Positions 12,001 to 18,226 of a stretch of DNA of 58,559 bases are shown one piece after another. The position numbers and the translations under genes were made by a program. Numbering within the stretch: the stretch's first letter is position 1; each line of letters begins with the position of its first letter. The stretch is from Saprospiraceae bacterium. GTDB taxonomy: Bacteria; Bacteroidota; Bacteroidia; Chitinophagales; Saprospiraceae. Where the stretch lies: assembly GCA_022842725.1 (NCBI GenBank), contig JALHOZ010000029.1, forward strand, positions 1 through 58,559, written 5' to 3'. The notes beneath the pieces were generated by a model, which did not search any database, was not told the DNA's origin, and saw nothing but the letters and a program-made list of their open reading frames with translations.

Positions 12001-12153
12001 AATTATGTTTAGTGACAAACTATTACTTAAGAGGGATAGTTTGTTTTTGCTCATGTTGCCATTTATTTTAACTTCTTCAGAAATTGCTGAAGTTGTAAAC
12101 ATAAAAAAGGCACCTATGAATAAACATAAAAGTACTGAGTTAAAATGTCTCAT
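1..12153 (-). CDS. Giant secreted repeat protein with type B T9SS sorting domain (3' end outside window)
   Basis: One open frame reads from an ATG at 12153 to the left edge (4,051 codons visible); frame was checked near both ends and at about 5.65 kb. The N-terminus (MRHFNSVLLCLFIGAFFMF...) is a signal peptide. Next come a unique segment of about 220 residues, a long array of beta-rich repeats resembling bacterial pre-peptidase C-terminal domains (11.5-6.7 kb), a cysteine-rich unique block (about 6.4-5.0 kb), Ig/PKD-like domains (5.0-3.3 kb), four CxCP-marked repeats (3.1-1.4 kb), and more PKD/SprB-like segments. The last visible residues (NIIYPEAGDP, then FKIYDRWGNLVYSQDN) match the gliding-motility-type C-terminal domain, a type B T9SS signal, so the protein is expected on the surface or released. 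An adhesive, matrix or gliding role is inference. No catalytic motif was recognised. Confidence 0.9.
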   Translation of the reverse strand, partial: MRHFNSVLLCLFIGAFFMFTTSAISEEVKINGNMSKNKLSLLSNSLSLNIIEFPFLDNLIIPNHVSDYFLAPCPVNGANPHPEHVRWPAGAMQNLGTFDCGDPGPTVTVEVFKPGVTGPGGSGTVECIAWIGLNNWACVPPILVPMVQTGENGNYDIFAVDLDNLPPGSHQLTCACTTNPAFLPFNDPPGTDYAYGNWVGDYHPIDCPALASPFVDHSVTIAPTAPNDVCADNLSIILGTNTALTNVCSADGRVWYRYTVPNNGLFHKVDIDVLQGAGTLANPQLFTVHANTCGSANISGSLPQCFAPGTELFIEAGTVLDPCSSNVGTFEITVSIITPVNGDICTDAEVLNNFGGDNELACSEQGTFMGNANACPDPEAAACFGAAIEGIWYSFTTDDKLQTMTISGGQNQLFSGTCGSLTSHGCNVTNFTTNPLTTYYLLVGPTGTVTVDAGQDIPSNDDCSAALLLTAAGLNNQSNVCADNENITGCTANDDNVVWYTFTMPAGMENATITVTGTGGSPITDPALEVYSGTCGGLVSVDSDCNGSLTLECLTPGQTYLIAVGSALGDDGTFNISLATSDNGVINDLCANATDIPNNPTCIYIDVATTTTNACPETFNLPCIGGNYNADPTVWMEFTPPTGVTSINIQNITPAGAYLSIFTSCTPTVTIPGGGCLNGAGPTPDINVTAGTTYYIAVAIANGEGNVDFEIKYNDRPANDACANANSTLSGTHSNLCATQDVLNPNCTAAQDDASVWFSYTFPAVTTQDEFTITATPTGTPSISNPIVAVYETCAAGDIMMDEDGNDCNQTATILCPIPGTTYLIMVSSEFGDEGDFTLAVTTADNGVVNETCAEATVLNLTNALCETPPNEFNGNNTNACPELPALNFGGCTFNDGPGVWFTFTTDANAELIDIEVTGILSDIGLFTNCNGASVAGGCGTAGELMDVAVSGNTQYWLLVVGDNGAEGAFDILITEKSNPPSNDECANADEVNLGNNPNLLNTCATEDFADCPVATQNQASVWYYYDFAGPGNEIVFTVTGTGANGITNPSVLVYSECTQGTDMDDTDGTDCDESVTLECPVPGTRYYIFVSSTSNNAGDFALEVDVNNTAPPNDNCSDAEVIPATPVCEFLTVTTTTTNNACPEVFAVGGCALDYQNDAVVWYEFTTPAGTTSIEIENISGTAVLSILESCPTGNPGDILPGGDCLSGNGTDGTPLDVNENTTYYIAIGIPGNTGDVDFDIKYNLEPANDDPCGGNFTATVVNNGSTLSNQDNTCATDDDEMCGDANIANTLWYEFTITAPNNSITITVTGTGANPIVDPSIALFDNIGAGTANEPCSDNSINEDCDGDGTVTFNCLNPGTYLVQVGSTTTNAGEFSINISQSQNTAVANDQCTDAEPIVIDELCVPLDFSTTNIDACPENLPAGSFTLPCDFNSEETSWYVFTAPGMAGDNPTMDFTFTSYSGSGTPFMGIFEFGADCANLTPVSTTCRQGLNTTFGNIGPFTPGNQYLIAISSFGDTGGNFDFTVKFNLGPDNDDPCSPNISADFVVPTNGVRVDGTTLCAGGDPFFPDCPQTDQENVVFFEITIPDGVRAINIRIDARNTNGTPIPAGSTVVAGLWETACNNTTYLEAACLDLGEEHQFACYEPGTYMIQVSTSSANEGDFSIQATEVPYDAACTFAEEHDICADAELIESGGVYCEPITIQSCNVSACPEAFTFTADCPYSTMPVVWYTFTVDAGVSTIDLTNLISNSGTLFMALFEDNGCMNPPTAASNCITSNTTGIAVNEGQTYYLAVGTNSPSMAGSDVRFNIQFNLLPENDDPDPNSPNPPVDLSGYGSHTGTTCCAVGFNDDPNQDVANVECGGATNDNAVWYTYTVVDEEGLEIFIDPAGANPISGNTTVEVLVGTAAGPGGALFSDNSYHCGTLPATVKFGCLSPGDVIWIKVASRDANCGDFTIAVMEPRGCEFADTCEEITGAQTMETAPTDLNCGNFVITSIPGCLDLACPEETLADCGIDQNPTVWFQIDVDEFAIQLFTFVETGGSWQPVWTIYSGTCDNLTLVPGGTIAEPTPCSNGDSNPDAHNVGIPLDANGDPIQTLFIAISGVGNIDDPNFTLSAYTQAACVSCIGNDACTSETTFEVTDRSSDRPLDDLQFCQGEDVRVCLEFYYDPSETGVDWFHGLIPNFGRGWDMDVFDPTNVTVSPAGAEYLGPTDGACAPTITETMPLLCSYVDDLGILRLCNIKCGSCPCTPPLAQGSALPFGWFWSSNGGAGCQNTCAPSTRYGVPGSQGGLTVEICMNLRTRVFDNIDDCNANRDLQISFVTTSDGVSGCWNDPIAECKLDVAQVGPLWELDCTPPVLVEYEDVEICDNGTLDSEFITADGSSTPITIEPIPNPNVTGMNPYFFPNGSGTVTDMLDNITSSVQVAEYIVWAQDPSQLCPGPRDTFRVTIYPSLLVVFDPLYVCDGFCAELIPQISGGTGNYVDYNWSTGDSDPTITVCPTATTTYFVTITDDLGCSGVGSVQVEKKLPISFDIEPEEVEICQDGSAEEISIEVNNVVANGFYSVSWDVPSGLDGFPSGNDFVIFDETSIPSADPYILCATLIDQFGCEGEECIEVTVNFTPVVELLANPAPACGETTVDLLVDYIPLDLSNPAATFFLYDCDDVLIDQIYSNTGPDFLNVQLPIGASEYCFKIVVIDEVSGCQNTDQLVLLPVVGTEALVSPNVSICQGNFTTLSVTNAAQFVSFAWSPGSSVNPNFTVSPSTTTQYSVTATDANGCTSQKAIVVTVNPNPTVSIGGSLSFCPGGSTTLTASAGSSFVWSTPTNPNVGTGQSLGPITSADTYTVVVTNANGCTGSATVNVIQDANLTIVVPPITLCDNNPDSLDAGAGFTTYSWANAGGNPLGSNRKLEVTSAGTYFVTVSDGICTGTTSVVVTNNSTPVLNLVDTVTVCRLNTGLGATFINFGSLQNGASGQWFNTDLAPVDVTDWNNVSFLTVGSRDTFTFVFITDNAVAPCDNVSDTIEVVVRNCACPAVAVNAPPVLCNSTTGTNSTNLNNLRLHSNPGTWSVVSGPTPAPTITTGVLNAANAAPGVHRLRFTLNPLPGGNCPDSAEVDLTIMPAPRATTLDTVLCNAVGGSNLTAINLNSLLAPGSATGGTWTQTSGTTVGGTLPNINVVGMSVETVTFTYTTNTAMAPCTDIMVPVEVRIRDCSCPDVNILPDTLCNGSMTLLDLENPLRFTVDPASTTGVWTINAPASITNVKFLNPFGLPANNYTATFTISGSLPAQCQRNFTKTIVVRNQTIVDNVGSPCSENTGQGVTTVNLFSLLRSGFTSGGTWTQVSPATPALTIPANGVVDFVGQAPTSQFIFRYTVNASLPCTPVDVTVNVRDCNCPPIILNPAPPLCNNGGVTNGMLDLTTLLDPTSGPGVWSVTFQGNPVTLNNNVLDVNGQPAGTYRIRYTLVPVPGGTCERFREITVEVESYVSVNVMDGEVCNSTTGGNVTTLDLLSLIEGVPPLNGQWFGPNGNPIVGVPTVNFNGITPGLYDYTYVVNNEDPCVDFERTIQVEVLDCSCPPFTLRTPADLCSNSGTLDLATLETAVPVPGTWGVTNSNNDVIPITNKVLNLTGLPEGEYTLTYTVTNPQPGCPPSRNVTLNVFAPKNSGVGSTASFCTGVTDVVTLFNLLSNADAGGVWTSTQVAGFTASNGTFRLTGIQPGLYTFTYSFTNQAPCPNTSTEVFVRVNPLPIADAGADKDIDCVVRTVSLGGNSTTGATIVYTWTLNGNTIGNTATITANAGGTYNLEVSNTETGCKATDEVVVDQADDLPVFDVDSVNVRCFNENNGSLTISNLTGGVAPYQYSFDGGATFGTADRISNLRPGTYRVQVRESNGCVNEVVVNITQPELLAVELGEDVRINLGDSVTVEILTNIPDRVTEILWTANGQPIFVGQRVTSFVAKPDVETIYTVTLVDENGCTATADIIIRITKVRVLEIPNIIYPEAGDPDNQTFIVYSDDLDRILKFKIYDRWGNLVYSQDNIDPKNEVDRFWNGRFD
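1443..3066 (-). repeat. CxCP-marked 180-residue tandem repeats
   Basis: A Cys-x-Cys-Pro signature closes successive repeats, with first-cysteine codons at 3066, 2523, 1983 and 1443, that is spacings of 543, 540 and 540 bp (181, 180, 180 residues). Each period appears to contain two related half-units with an L-C-N start, a GTW/GVW/GQW strand and a Y-x-(Y/F)-T strand. The DNA is diverged, so this is old domain duplication. Confidence 0.75.
6696..11475 (-). repeat. Tandem protein-domain array, 12 units of 348-444 bp
   Basis: Within the giant gene the motif N-D-x-C-x-x-A (or N-D-D-P-C, or a decayed form) starts successive units at about 11475, 11127, 10776, 10395, 9999, 9606, 9207, 8814, 8406, 7983, 7548, 7104 and 6696. 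Each unit then shows VWY/VWF-x-(Y/F)-T, a T-G-(T)-G loop, P-x-(L/V)-x-V-Y or L-F-x-x-C, and a (T/Y)-Y-x-I-x-V-(S/A) strand, like PPC-type beta-sandwiches. Units diverge at DNA level and lie in one reading frame. Confidence 0.8.
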
Positions 12154-12504
12154 TGCAGAATAAAATTTGTTTAATAAGATAATATCACAATCTGTAAAAG
12201 ATTGCCTGCATCTGTATTCGTAAAGAAGGGAGTCGCTTGTAAGAAGCGTTTGATTATTCGTCTATCGGGTGTAAAAATAGATATTATATTTTTATTAAGA
12301 AATTTTTTTTTATATTTTAAGAAATTAACTGCTTCTAAGTTTTTAAACTAAATATTGTTAATGCAATGTAAATATAATTTTTATTTCTTACTAAATAAAA
12401 ATAACCAAGCAAAACAGAATTTTATTTTCCCATTCTTAAATATACAAAATTTAAAACAAATTTACCTTTCGTTATTTTTATGATAAAATATGTACATAAA
12501 CAAA
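12154..12504. other. Intergenic region between giant gene and nrdA terminator
   Basis: About 350 A+T-rich bases upstream of the minus-strand giant gene and downstream of nrdA. No open frame of note. One minus-strand match to the -7 element (TAAATTTG, 12457-12464) lies about 300 bases from the ATG without a clear -33 partner, so the giant gene's promoter is not assigned. A 5-bp hairpin (CGCTT/AAGCG) near 12230 has no obvious role. Confidence 0.5.
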
Positions 12505-12539
12505 AAAAGGCCGGACTTTTTTACAAAATCCGGCCTTTT
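12505..12539 (-). terminator. Intrinsic terminator of nrdBA
   Basis: GGCCGGA (12509-12515) pairs with TCCGGCC (12529-12535), extended by four A-T pairs outside. On the minus strand the hairpin is followed by a run of seven T, placed about 20 bases after the nrdA stop codon. Confidence 0.85.
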
Positions 12540-12560
12540 CTATAAGGTTATTATTTTTGA

Positions 12561-14942
12561 TTAACTACCACACATCAAACAACCTTCTTCCATGGAGCAA
12601 ACTGCACCTTCCGGGAGGTCCATAACTTCACTTTCTAAAGGCATGTCATCAGATTTTGCCTGAATTCTTTGATGTTCGGCATCAAGGGTAAATTTGATAG
12701 GGTCTACGGCTGCTTTACTTCTCAGGTAATACATACCGGTTTTGAGTCCTTTTTGCCATGCATAAAAGTGCATGGAGGATAATTTTCCAAAGTTCGGACT
12801 TTCAACAAACAAGTTGAGACTTTGACTCTGACAAATAAATGCTCCTCTGTCCGCCGCTTGATCGATGATGGCTTTTTGACTGATTTCATACACTGTTTTG
12901 TACAAAGCTTTCAGTTCTGTCGGTATTTCCGGGATGTTTTGTACAGAACCATTGGACGCCATAAGTTTTTGTTTCATGTCTTCATTCCATAGATTGAGTC
13001 TTGTCAGATCATTCAATAAATGTTTGTTGACGATGATATATTCTCCGGAGAGGGTTCTTCTTGTATAAATATTCGAAGTGTATGGCTCAAAACATTCATT
13101 GTTTCCTAGGATCTGAGAAGTTGATGCTGTCGGCATTGGTGCCAGCAATAAACTGTTTCTCATACCTTTTTCAACCACACGTTTTTTGAGGGCGGACCAA
13201 TCATATCTGTTTGAAGGAGTCACATTCCACATATCAAACTGAAGGATACCTTCGCTGGCAGGAGAACCTTTAAAGGTGCTGTAAGCGCCATCTTTTTCTG
13301 CAAGGTTACAACTTTCTTCGACAGCGGAGTGATATATGGTTTCAAATATTTCGGTATTTAGTTTTCTGGCTTCTTCGCTTTCAAACGGGAATCCCATCTG
13401 AATGAAGGCGTCTGCCAGTCCCTGAACACCGATTCCGATAGGTCTGTGCCTGAAGTTGGAATTTTCAGCTTCTTTGATCGGATAATAGTTGATATCTATG
13501 ATTTTGTTCAGATTCCTTGTGATGACGGCTGTAACTTTATGCAGCGCTTCGAAATCAAAGGTTTTATTTTTAACATCTACAAACTTCGGCAGAGAAATAG
13601 AAGCCAGGTTACAAACTGCCACCTCGTCAGGAGATGTATATTCTATGATTTCTGTACAGAGATTACTTGATTTGATGGTACCCAGATTTTTCTGGTTTGA
13701 TTTTTCATTACAGGCATCTTTGTATAAAATGTATGGAGTACCTGTTTCGATTTGAGATTCAAGAATCGCAAACCAAAGATCCTGAGCATTTATGGTTTTA
13801 CGGGCTTTTCCGCTGTTTTCGTATTGTGTGAATAAAGCTTCAAAATCATCTCCGTAGGTATCGGCCAGACCGGGAGCTTCATTCGGACAGAAAAGTGACC
13901 AGGTACCATTATCTTTTACACGTTTCATAAAAAGATCGGGTATCCACATCGCATAAAACAAATCACGCGCTCTCATTTCTTCTTTTCCGTGGTTTTTCTT
14001 CAATTCGAGAAAATCGAAAATATCAGCATGCCATGGTTCTAAATAGATAGCAAAAGCACCTTTTCTTTTTCCTCCACCCTGATCGACATATCTGGCTGTA
14101 TCATTAAATACCTTAAGCATCGGAATGATACCATTTGATGTTCCACCGGTTCCTTTGATATAACTTCCTTTAGCTCTGATATTGTGAATAGACAAACCTA
14201 TACCTCCGGCGGACTGGGATATTTTGGAGCAACGCGCCAATGTTTCAAAGATTCCCGGGATACTGTCATCGACCATAGACAATAAAAAGCAGGATGAAAG
14301 TTGTGGTTTGGGTGTTCCTGCATTAAATAATGTTGGCGTTGCATGGATAAACCATTTTTCTGACATAAGATTATACGTCTCTATGGCTGCGGCTATATTT
14401 TCACCATGGATTCCGACAGACGCACGCATCAGCATATGTTGAGGTCTTTCCACAACTTCACCGTTCATTCGGAGAAGATACGACTTTTCCAACGTTTTGA
14501 AACCAAAATAGTCAAAACTGTAGTCTCTGTCGTAAATGATCACACTATCCAGAATATCAGCGTATTTCTGAATAATTTCGTGTGTTTCTTTTCCGATCAG
14601 ACCGGCAGGTTGATTGGTTTTTGGATCAATATAATTATACAGTCTTTCCATGGTAGCGGAAAATGACTTGTCTGTGTTTTTGTGCAGGTTTGAGACTGCA
14701 ATCCTGGCAGCCAAAATGGCAAAATCAGGATGTCTTGCTGCCATAGAAGCAGCGGTTTCAGCAGCCAGATTATCCAGTTCCGTGGTTTTTACACCATCGT
14801 ATAAACCCTGAATGACTCTTTTTGATATTTCAATAGAATCAACATATTTGGTATTCAGGCCGTAACACAATTTGGTAATTCGGGCTGTGACTTTGTCGAA
14901 GCTGACGGCTTCTTTTTTGTTACTTCGTTTAATAACTTGCAT
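12561..14942 (-). CDS. nrdA: Ribonucleoside-diphosphate reductase, class I, alpha subunit
   Basis: Reduces ribonucleoside diphosphates to deoxyribonucleotides together with NrdB. The 793 residues have the usual order: an N-terminal ATP-cone (about 1-90, giving allosteric overall control), then the ten-stranded barrel. Visible catalytic residues are C218 (LSSCFLL), the N427-L-C429-T-E431 triad with thiyl cysteine C429, C444 (AVCNLAS) and the YY pair in GMYYLRS used in radical transfer. The C-terminus carries the re-reduction pair C788-x-x-C791. It lies 56 bases downstream of nrdB on the same strand and shares its terminator, so the two form an operon in B-A order. The frame is intact and full length. 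Confidence 0.97.
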   Translation of the reverse strand: MQVIKRSNKKEAVSFDKVTARITKLCYGLNTKYVDSIEISKRVIQGLYDGVKTTELDNLAAETAASMAARHPDFAILAARIAVSNLHKNTDKSFSATMERLYNYIDPKTNQPAGLIGKETHEIIQKYADILDSVIIYDRDYSFDYFGFKTLEKSYLLRMNGEVVERPQHMLMRASVGIHGENIAAAIETYNLMSEKWFIHATPTLFNAGTPKPQLSSCFLLSMVDDSIPGIFETLARCSKISQSAGGIGLSIHNIRAKGSYIKGTGGTSNGIIPMLKVFNDTARYVDQGGGKRKGAFAIYLEPWHADIFDFLELKKNHGKEEMRARDLFYAMWIPDLFMKRVKDNGTWSLFCPNEAPGLADTYGDDFEALFTQYENSGKARKTINAQDLWFAILESQIETGTPYILYKDACNEKSNQKNLGTIKSSNLCTEIIEYTSPDEVAVCNLASISLPKFVDVKNKTFDFEALHKVTAVITRNLNKIIDINYYPIKEAENSNFRHRPIGIGVQGLADAFIQMGFPFESEEARKLNTEIFETIYHSAVEESCNLAEKDGAYSTFKGSPASEGILQFDMWNVTPSNRYDWSALKKRVVEKGMRNSLLLAPMPTASTSQILGNNECFEPYTSNIYTRRTLSGEYIIVNKHLLNDLTRLNLWNEDMKQKLMASNGSVQNIPEIPTELKALYKTVYEISQKAIIDQAADRGAFICQSQSLNLFVESPNFGKLSSMHFYAWQKGLKTGMYYLRSKAAVDPIKFTLDAEHQRIQAKSDDMPLESEVMDLPEGAVCSMEEGCLMCGS

Positions 14943-14998
14943 AGAGGTACTTTGTGGATTAAAAAAATAAAACTGGTTTCAGGATGCAAGTGTGGTTA

Positions 14999-15979
14999 CT
15001 AAAAATCTTCTTCCAGAGAGAATACCTGCTTATCTTTTTCGGCCATTACGCCGGATTTCTGGTAATCTCCCACCCTTTTCTCAAAAAAGTTTGTTTTTCC
15101 TTGCAGAGATATCATATCCATCCACGGGAATGGATTCTCAACATTGTAAATTCTTTCGTTTCCGAGCGAAACGAGTAATCTGTCGGAAACAAATTCAATA
15201 TATTGACACATGAGTTCTGCATTCATTCCGATCAAAGCGACAGGAATAGCATCAGTCACAAACTTCTTTTCTATTTCGACCGCATCAGCGATAATCGCTC
15301 TTACGGTTTCTTTTGGCAATTTATTGACAATGTGGTCATTGTATAACAAACACGCAAAATCACAGTGCATTCCTTCGTCTCTTGAAATCAATTCGTTAGA
15401 GAATGTCAACCCCGGCATTAATCCTCTTTTTTTCAACCAGAATATGGAACAAAAAGATCCGGAAAAGAAAATGCCTTCAACTGCCGCAAAAGCGACCAAT
15501 CTTTCTGCGAATGAACCATTGCTGATCCATCTCAATGCCCAATCTGCTTTTTCTCCGACACAATCGATCGTGTCGATGGCATGAAGCAAATATTCTTTTT
15601 CTTTATTGTCTTTTATGTACGTATCAATCAGGAGAGAATACGTCTCAGAATGAATGTTTTCCATCATTATCTGAAAACCGTAAAAAAATTTAGCTTCTGT
15701 GTACTGAACTTCACGAACCATGTTTTCAGCCAGGTTTTCATTTACGATCCCATCGCTTGCCGCAAAAAAAGCAAGTACGTGTTTTACGAAGTGTCTTTCG
15801 TTATCGTTAAGTTTATGTTCCCAATCACTTAAGTCCTGATTCAGGTCTATTTCTTCAGCTGTCCAAAAGCTGGCCTCACATTTTTTATAAAACGCCCAAA
15901 TATCACTATGTTCAATAGGAAAAAGTACAAATCGGTTGGGGTTTTCAATTAAAATAGGCTCAGTGGACTGGTTGCTCAT
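14999..15979 (-). CDS. nrdB: Ribonucleoside-diphosphate reductase, class I, beta subunit
   Basis: This is the radical-generating partner of NrdA: a 326-residue ferritin-like helical protein holding a dimetal site. Visible ligands are D76 (AASDGIV), E107 and H110 (MENIH), E168 (AVEGIFF), and E202 and H205 (DEGMH). Y114 in HSETY is at the position of the stable tyrosyl radical. The spacing and text resemble eukaryotic R2 (for example the FYGFQI...ENIHSE stretch) more than E. coli NrdB, which is usual for Bacteroidota. The C-terminal SLEEDF tail would dock on the alpha subunit. It is first gene of the operon, preceded by two candidate -7 elements and a DnaA-box cluster. Confidence 0.97.
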   Translation of the reverse strand: MSNQSTEPILIENPNRFVLFPIEHSDIWAFYKKCEASFWTAEEIDLNQDLSDWEHKLNDNERHFVKHVLAFFAASDGIVNENLAENMVREVQYTEAKFFYGFQIMMENIHSETYSLLIDTYIKDNKEKEYLLHAIDTIDCVGEKADWALRWISNGSFAERLVAFAAVEGIFFSGSFCSIFWLKKRGLMPGLTFSNELISRDEGMHCDFACLLYNDHIVNKLPKETVRAIIADAVEIEKKFVTDAIPVALIGMNAELMCQYIEFVSDRLLVSLGNERIYNVENPFPWMDMISLQGKTNFFEKRVGDYQKSGVMAEKDKQVFSLEEDF

Positions 15980-16026
15980 AATTCTTAAGTTTAGGTACGG
16001 ATATATGTGTATATTTTATAATGTGT

Positions 16027-16034
16027 CAAAAGTA
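16027..16034 (-). promoter_or_regulatory. Candidate -7 promoter element for nrdB (proximal)
   Basis: The minus strand reads TACTTTTG, matching the Bacteroidota TAnnTTTG element, 48 bases before the nrdB ATG. No good -33 TTG was found at 19-21 bases, so support is the element alone. Confidence 0.4.
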
Positions 16035-16183
16035 CTTTAAAACTTGTATATGTAAAAATTATATTAAATATTTTAATATATATTTTTTTTACTTATTTGT
16101 AATAATCACGTTTTGTTTTTATTACTTATTACTAAGTTTTGGCAAGTATGAAAATTGCGTTGTACGTTCTTTCAACCGTGGTG

Positions 16184-16191
16184 CAAATGTA
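16184..16191 (-). promoter_or_regulatory. Candidate -7 promoter element for nrdB (distal)
   Basis: The minus strand reads TACATTTG (TAnnTTTG), about 205 bases before the nrdB ATG and about 35 bases downstream, in the transcribed direction, of the DnaA-box palindrome. No clear -33 element. Confidence 0.4.
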
Positions 16192-16226
16192 AGTGCTTTT
16201 TGTATTATTTCCTGCATGTATTGAAC

Positions 16227-16259
16227 GCAAAGTTATCCACACAATGTGGATAACTTTGC
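16227..16259. promoter_or_regulatory. Palindromic pair of perfect DnaA boxes
   Basis: GCAAAGTTATCCACA (16227-16241), a 3-base spacer, then its exact reverse complement (16245-16259). Each arm holds a perfect DnaA consensus TTATCCACA (16233-16241 and 16245-16253). The site lies upstream of nrdB; it may regulate nrdBA or be part of a replication origin. Confidence 0.75.
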
Positions 16260-16306
16260 AATATATTATAAATCAACATAATATATCTAAATATATCTTG
16301 CTTATA

Positions 16307-16315
16307 TGTGGATAA
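16307..16315 (-). promoter_or_regulatory. Third perfect DnaA box
   Basis: TGTGGATAA, a perfect DnaA box on the minus strand, separated from the palindromic pair by about 47 bases of nearly pure A+T. It shares the flank ACTTT with the right arm of the pair. Confidence 0.7.
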
Positions 16316-16345
16316 CTTTTAATATGTAAAAGACGAAGCTTTCAA

Positions 16346-16364
16346 AATGTGTATGTTACACATT
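16346..16364. repeat. Small perfect inverted repeat
   Basis: AATGTGTA, spacer TGT, TACACATT. It sits 56 bases downstream of the RNA methyltransferase stop. It could be a weak minus-strand terminator (only a few T follow) or a binding site for a dimeric regulator. Confidence 0.4.
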
Positions 16365-16419
16365 AAAAAAAAAAGTAACCTGACTTTAAAGCTCCCAAAA
16401 AAGTTATTTGAATACCCCT

Positions 16420-17223
16420 TTATTTTTTCTGCCGGACTACCTCATATAATAATATACCGGTACTGACAGAAACATTCAGACTATCGACTTTTCCTAACAT
16501 GGGAATAATGACATTCTGGTCGCCTGAGACAGTCCAGATTTCAGTCAGTCCTTTGTCCTCCGCCCCGACAACAATAGCTGTTCTTTCTGCATATAAAACG
16601 TCTGAGTATAATTTTGAAGCTTCAAGGGATGCCGCATAAATGGTTATCCTGTTTTTTTTAAGGAAGGAGACTACCTGTTCGGAAGTTCCGGAATATACCG
16701 GCATGGAAAAAATACAACCCAGACTGGACCGGATAATGTTTGGATTGTACAAATCCGTTTTGGGATCGGCGATTATAACGGCATCAACACCTGCGCCGTC
16801 AGCTGTCCTGAGCAATGCTCCGATATTCCCGGGTTTTTCGGGTGCCTCAGCGACTAATATCAACAATGGTTTTTCCACAGGTAAAATGGCATCCGACAAT
16901 TCCATTTTTTTCATTCTGACAATAGCTAAAAAGGATTCCGTCGTTTCCCTGATGGTGAGTCTGAGATGAACTTCCCGGCTGATTTCTATAATTTCCGGTT
17001 TATGAACGGCGTGCAAACATAATTTTTCGGCATCAAAATAGGTGGACATATGATCTGCAAACAACAATGTTTCAATTTCAAATCCACCCTGGACAGCCAT
17101 GGCTATTTCCCTGGCGCCTTCGATAATAAAAAGTCCGGATTCCTTTCTTTCTCTGGCTTTTTCCTGCAAAAGAATGATCTTTTTAACCAAAGGGTTTTTG
17201 AGACTTTTTATGCTTTTGAGCAT
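16420..17223 (-). CDS. SpoU/TrmH-family RNA 2'-O-ribose methyltransferase
   Basis: Probably transfers a methyl group from S-adenosylmethionine to a ribose 2'-OH in rRNA or tRNA. The SPOUT knot motifs are present: PEKPGNIGALLRTADGAG (motif 1 with N and catalytic R), IVVGAEDKGL (motif 2) and IPMLGKVDSLNVSVSTGILLYE (motif 3). The N-terminal substrate-binding part (KNPLVKKI...ESGLFIIEGAREI) is typical of RlmB-like enzymes. I start at the ATG at 17223 (267 residues), four bases after the upstream stop, rather than the in-frame ATG at 17268, which would overlap the DUF368 gene. Whether the target is 23S rRNA or tRNA cannot be told. Confidence 0.88.
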   Translation of the reverse strand: MLKSIKSLKNPLVKKIILLQEKARERKESGLFIIEGAREIAMAVQGGFEIETLLFADHMSTYFDAEKLCLHAVHKPEIIEISREVHLRLTIRETTESFLAIVRMKKMELSDAILPVEKPLLILVAEAPEKPGNIGALLRTADGAGVDAVIIADPKTDLYNPNIIRSSLGCIFSMPVYSGTSEQVVSFLKKNRITIYAASLEASKLYSDVLYAERTAIVVGAEDKGLTEIWTVSGDQNVIIPMLGKVDSLNVSVSTGILLYEVVRQKK

Positions 17224-17227
17224 GTCG

Positions 17228-18214
17228 TTATACTTTAACTCCGGACGATCTGTCCATAATATATACAATCAGAAATCCGAAAACTAAACAAACCAAAGTT
17301 TCCCAGGTTTTAGGTGTCGACCAATACAACCCGGGCAAAACCTGAACTTCCGACATAACTTTAAATGATTCTGCCGGCAAAGATTTTAACATGTCAGCAT
17401 TGGTGATCAACTGAATTTCTCCGGTTTCTTTGATAAATACCGTCTCAATATTTCTCCAAGGCCATATTTTATTTAACGAACCTAACAGGAATCCTGTCAG
17501 AATTGCCAATGTGATTTCTTTATATCGGTCAAATAACCATGAAAATACTCTTGAAAAAGTCATTGCTCCGGCTATCAATCCCAAAACAAATACAAAAATA
17601 ACAGAGATAGATGCAAGATCAAATTGGGTGAGTATAGACTTGACACTACTGAGGATATAATAATACATGCCCATTAAAACCAACATAAAACTCCCTGAAA
17701 TGCCGGGCAGCAACATGGCGGATATAGCTATCATGGCGGAAATAAATACAAACACATAGGAAGTATTTCCTTCGGAAGGAGTCAATATAGTAATCCCATA
17801 TGCTATCAAAAAACCGACAACCAATCCGACAATATTGTACATGTCTTTAATAGAAAATTGTCTTCCGATAAATAAGGCTGAAGCCAGTATCAGTCCGAAA
17901 AAAAATCCCCAAAGGGGCTCCGGATAATGTTCTAATAAATAAGTGATTGCAAAAACACCAATTACAATTCCTACGGCCATACCTCCTCCGAGATTTACTA
18001 CAAATGGAAGGTTGATGTGTTGCGCAGCTTTCTGAAATTCACCTTTTCGGATCCATTGTACCAAACCAAGGTCAAAAGATTTAATGGAATGTAACAAGTC
18101 TTCATAAATTCCGGTGATAAAAGCAATGGTCCCTCCGGAAACTCCCGGAATAATTTCTGCGATTCCCATGGCCATTCCTTTAAATATGGTAGCCGGGTTT
18201 AAGGAAAATTTCAT
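17228..18214 (-). CDS. DUF368 membrane protein, PopT-type undecaprenyl-phosphate translocase
   Basis: A 328-residue multi-pass membrane protein with the two inverted signature loops of DUF368: PGVSGGTIAFITGIYEDLL near residue 25 and LPGISGSFMLVLMGMYYYIL near 165. Members of DUF368 and the DedA family were shown to return undecaprenyl phosphate across the membrane for reuse in peptidoglycan and surface-glycan synthesis; that role here rests on family membership. The gene follows the phospholipase-like gene by 12 bases and precedes the methyltransferase by 4, so co-transcription is likely. A terminal SSGVKV tail follows the last helix. Confidence 0.85.
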   Translation of the reverse strand: MKFSLNPATIFKGMAMGIAEIIPGVSGGTIAFITGIYEDLLHSIKSFDLGLVQWIRKGEFQKAAQHINLPFVVNLGGGMAVGIVIGVFAITYLLEHYPEPLWGFFFGLILASALFIGRQFSIKDMYNIVGLVVGFLIAYGITILTPSEGNTSYVFVFISAMIAISAMLLPGISGSFMLVLMGMYYYILSSVKSILTQFDLASISVIFVFVLGLIAGAMTFSRVFSWLFDRYKEITLAILTGFLLGSLNKIWPWRNIETVFIKETGEIQLITNADMLKSLPAESFKVMSEVQVLPGLYWSTPKTWETLVCLVFGFLIVYIMDRSSGVKV

Positions 18215-18226
18215 AAAATATTTGAT

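Larger units (their letters stand above)
15980..16419. other. Long regulatory intergenic region upstream of nrdB
   Basis: 440 bases without a credible gene. It contains minus-strand -7 elements at 16027-16034 and 16184-16191, a perfect DnaA-box palindrome at 16227-16259, a roughly 47-base stretch (16260-16306) with only about six G/C bases, a third DnaA box at 16307-16315, and another small palindrome at 16346-16364 just downstream of the RNA methyltransferase gene. Confidence 0.7.

Noticed and set aside
1292-12163. Many open frames of 60-235 codons on the plus strand, some with hydrophobic stretches
   Set aside because: They lie antisense to one continuous minus-strand frame of over 4,000 codons with a signal peptide, repeats and sorting domain. 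Low-stop antisense frames follow from its composition.
12457-12464. TAAATTTG on the minus strand as promoter of the giant left-hand gene
   Set aside because: About 300 bases from the start, in very A+T-rich DNA where chance matches are frequent, and without a -33 element.
16021-16224. 67-codon plus-strand open frame upstream of nrdB
   Set aside because: A very A+T-rich, Phe/Tyr/Ile-rich product without a family pattern. It lies across the nrdB promoter elements.
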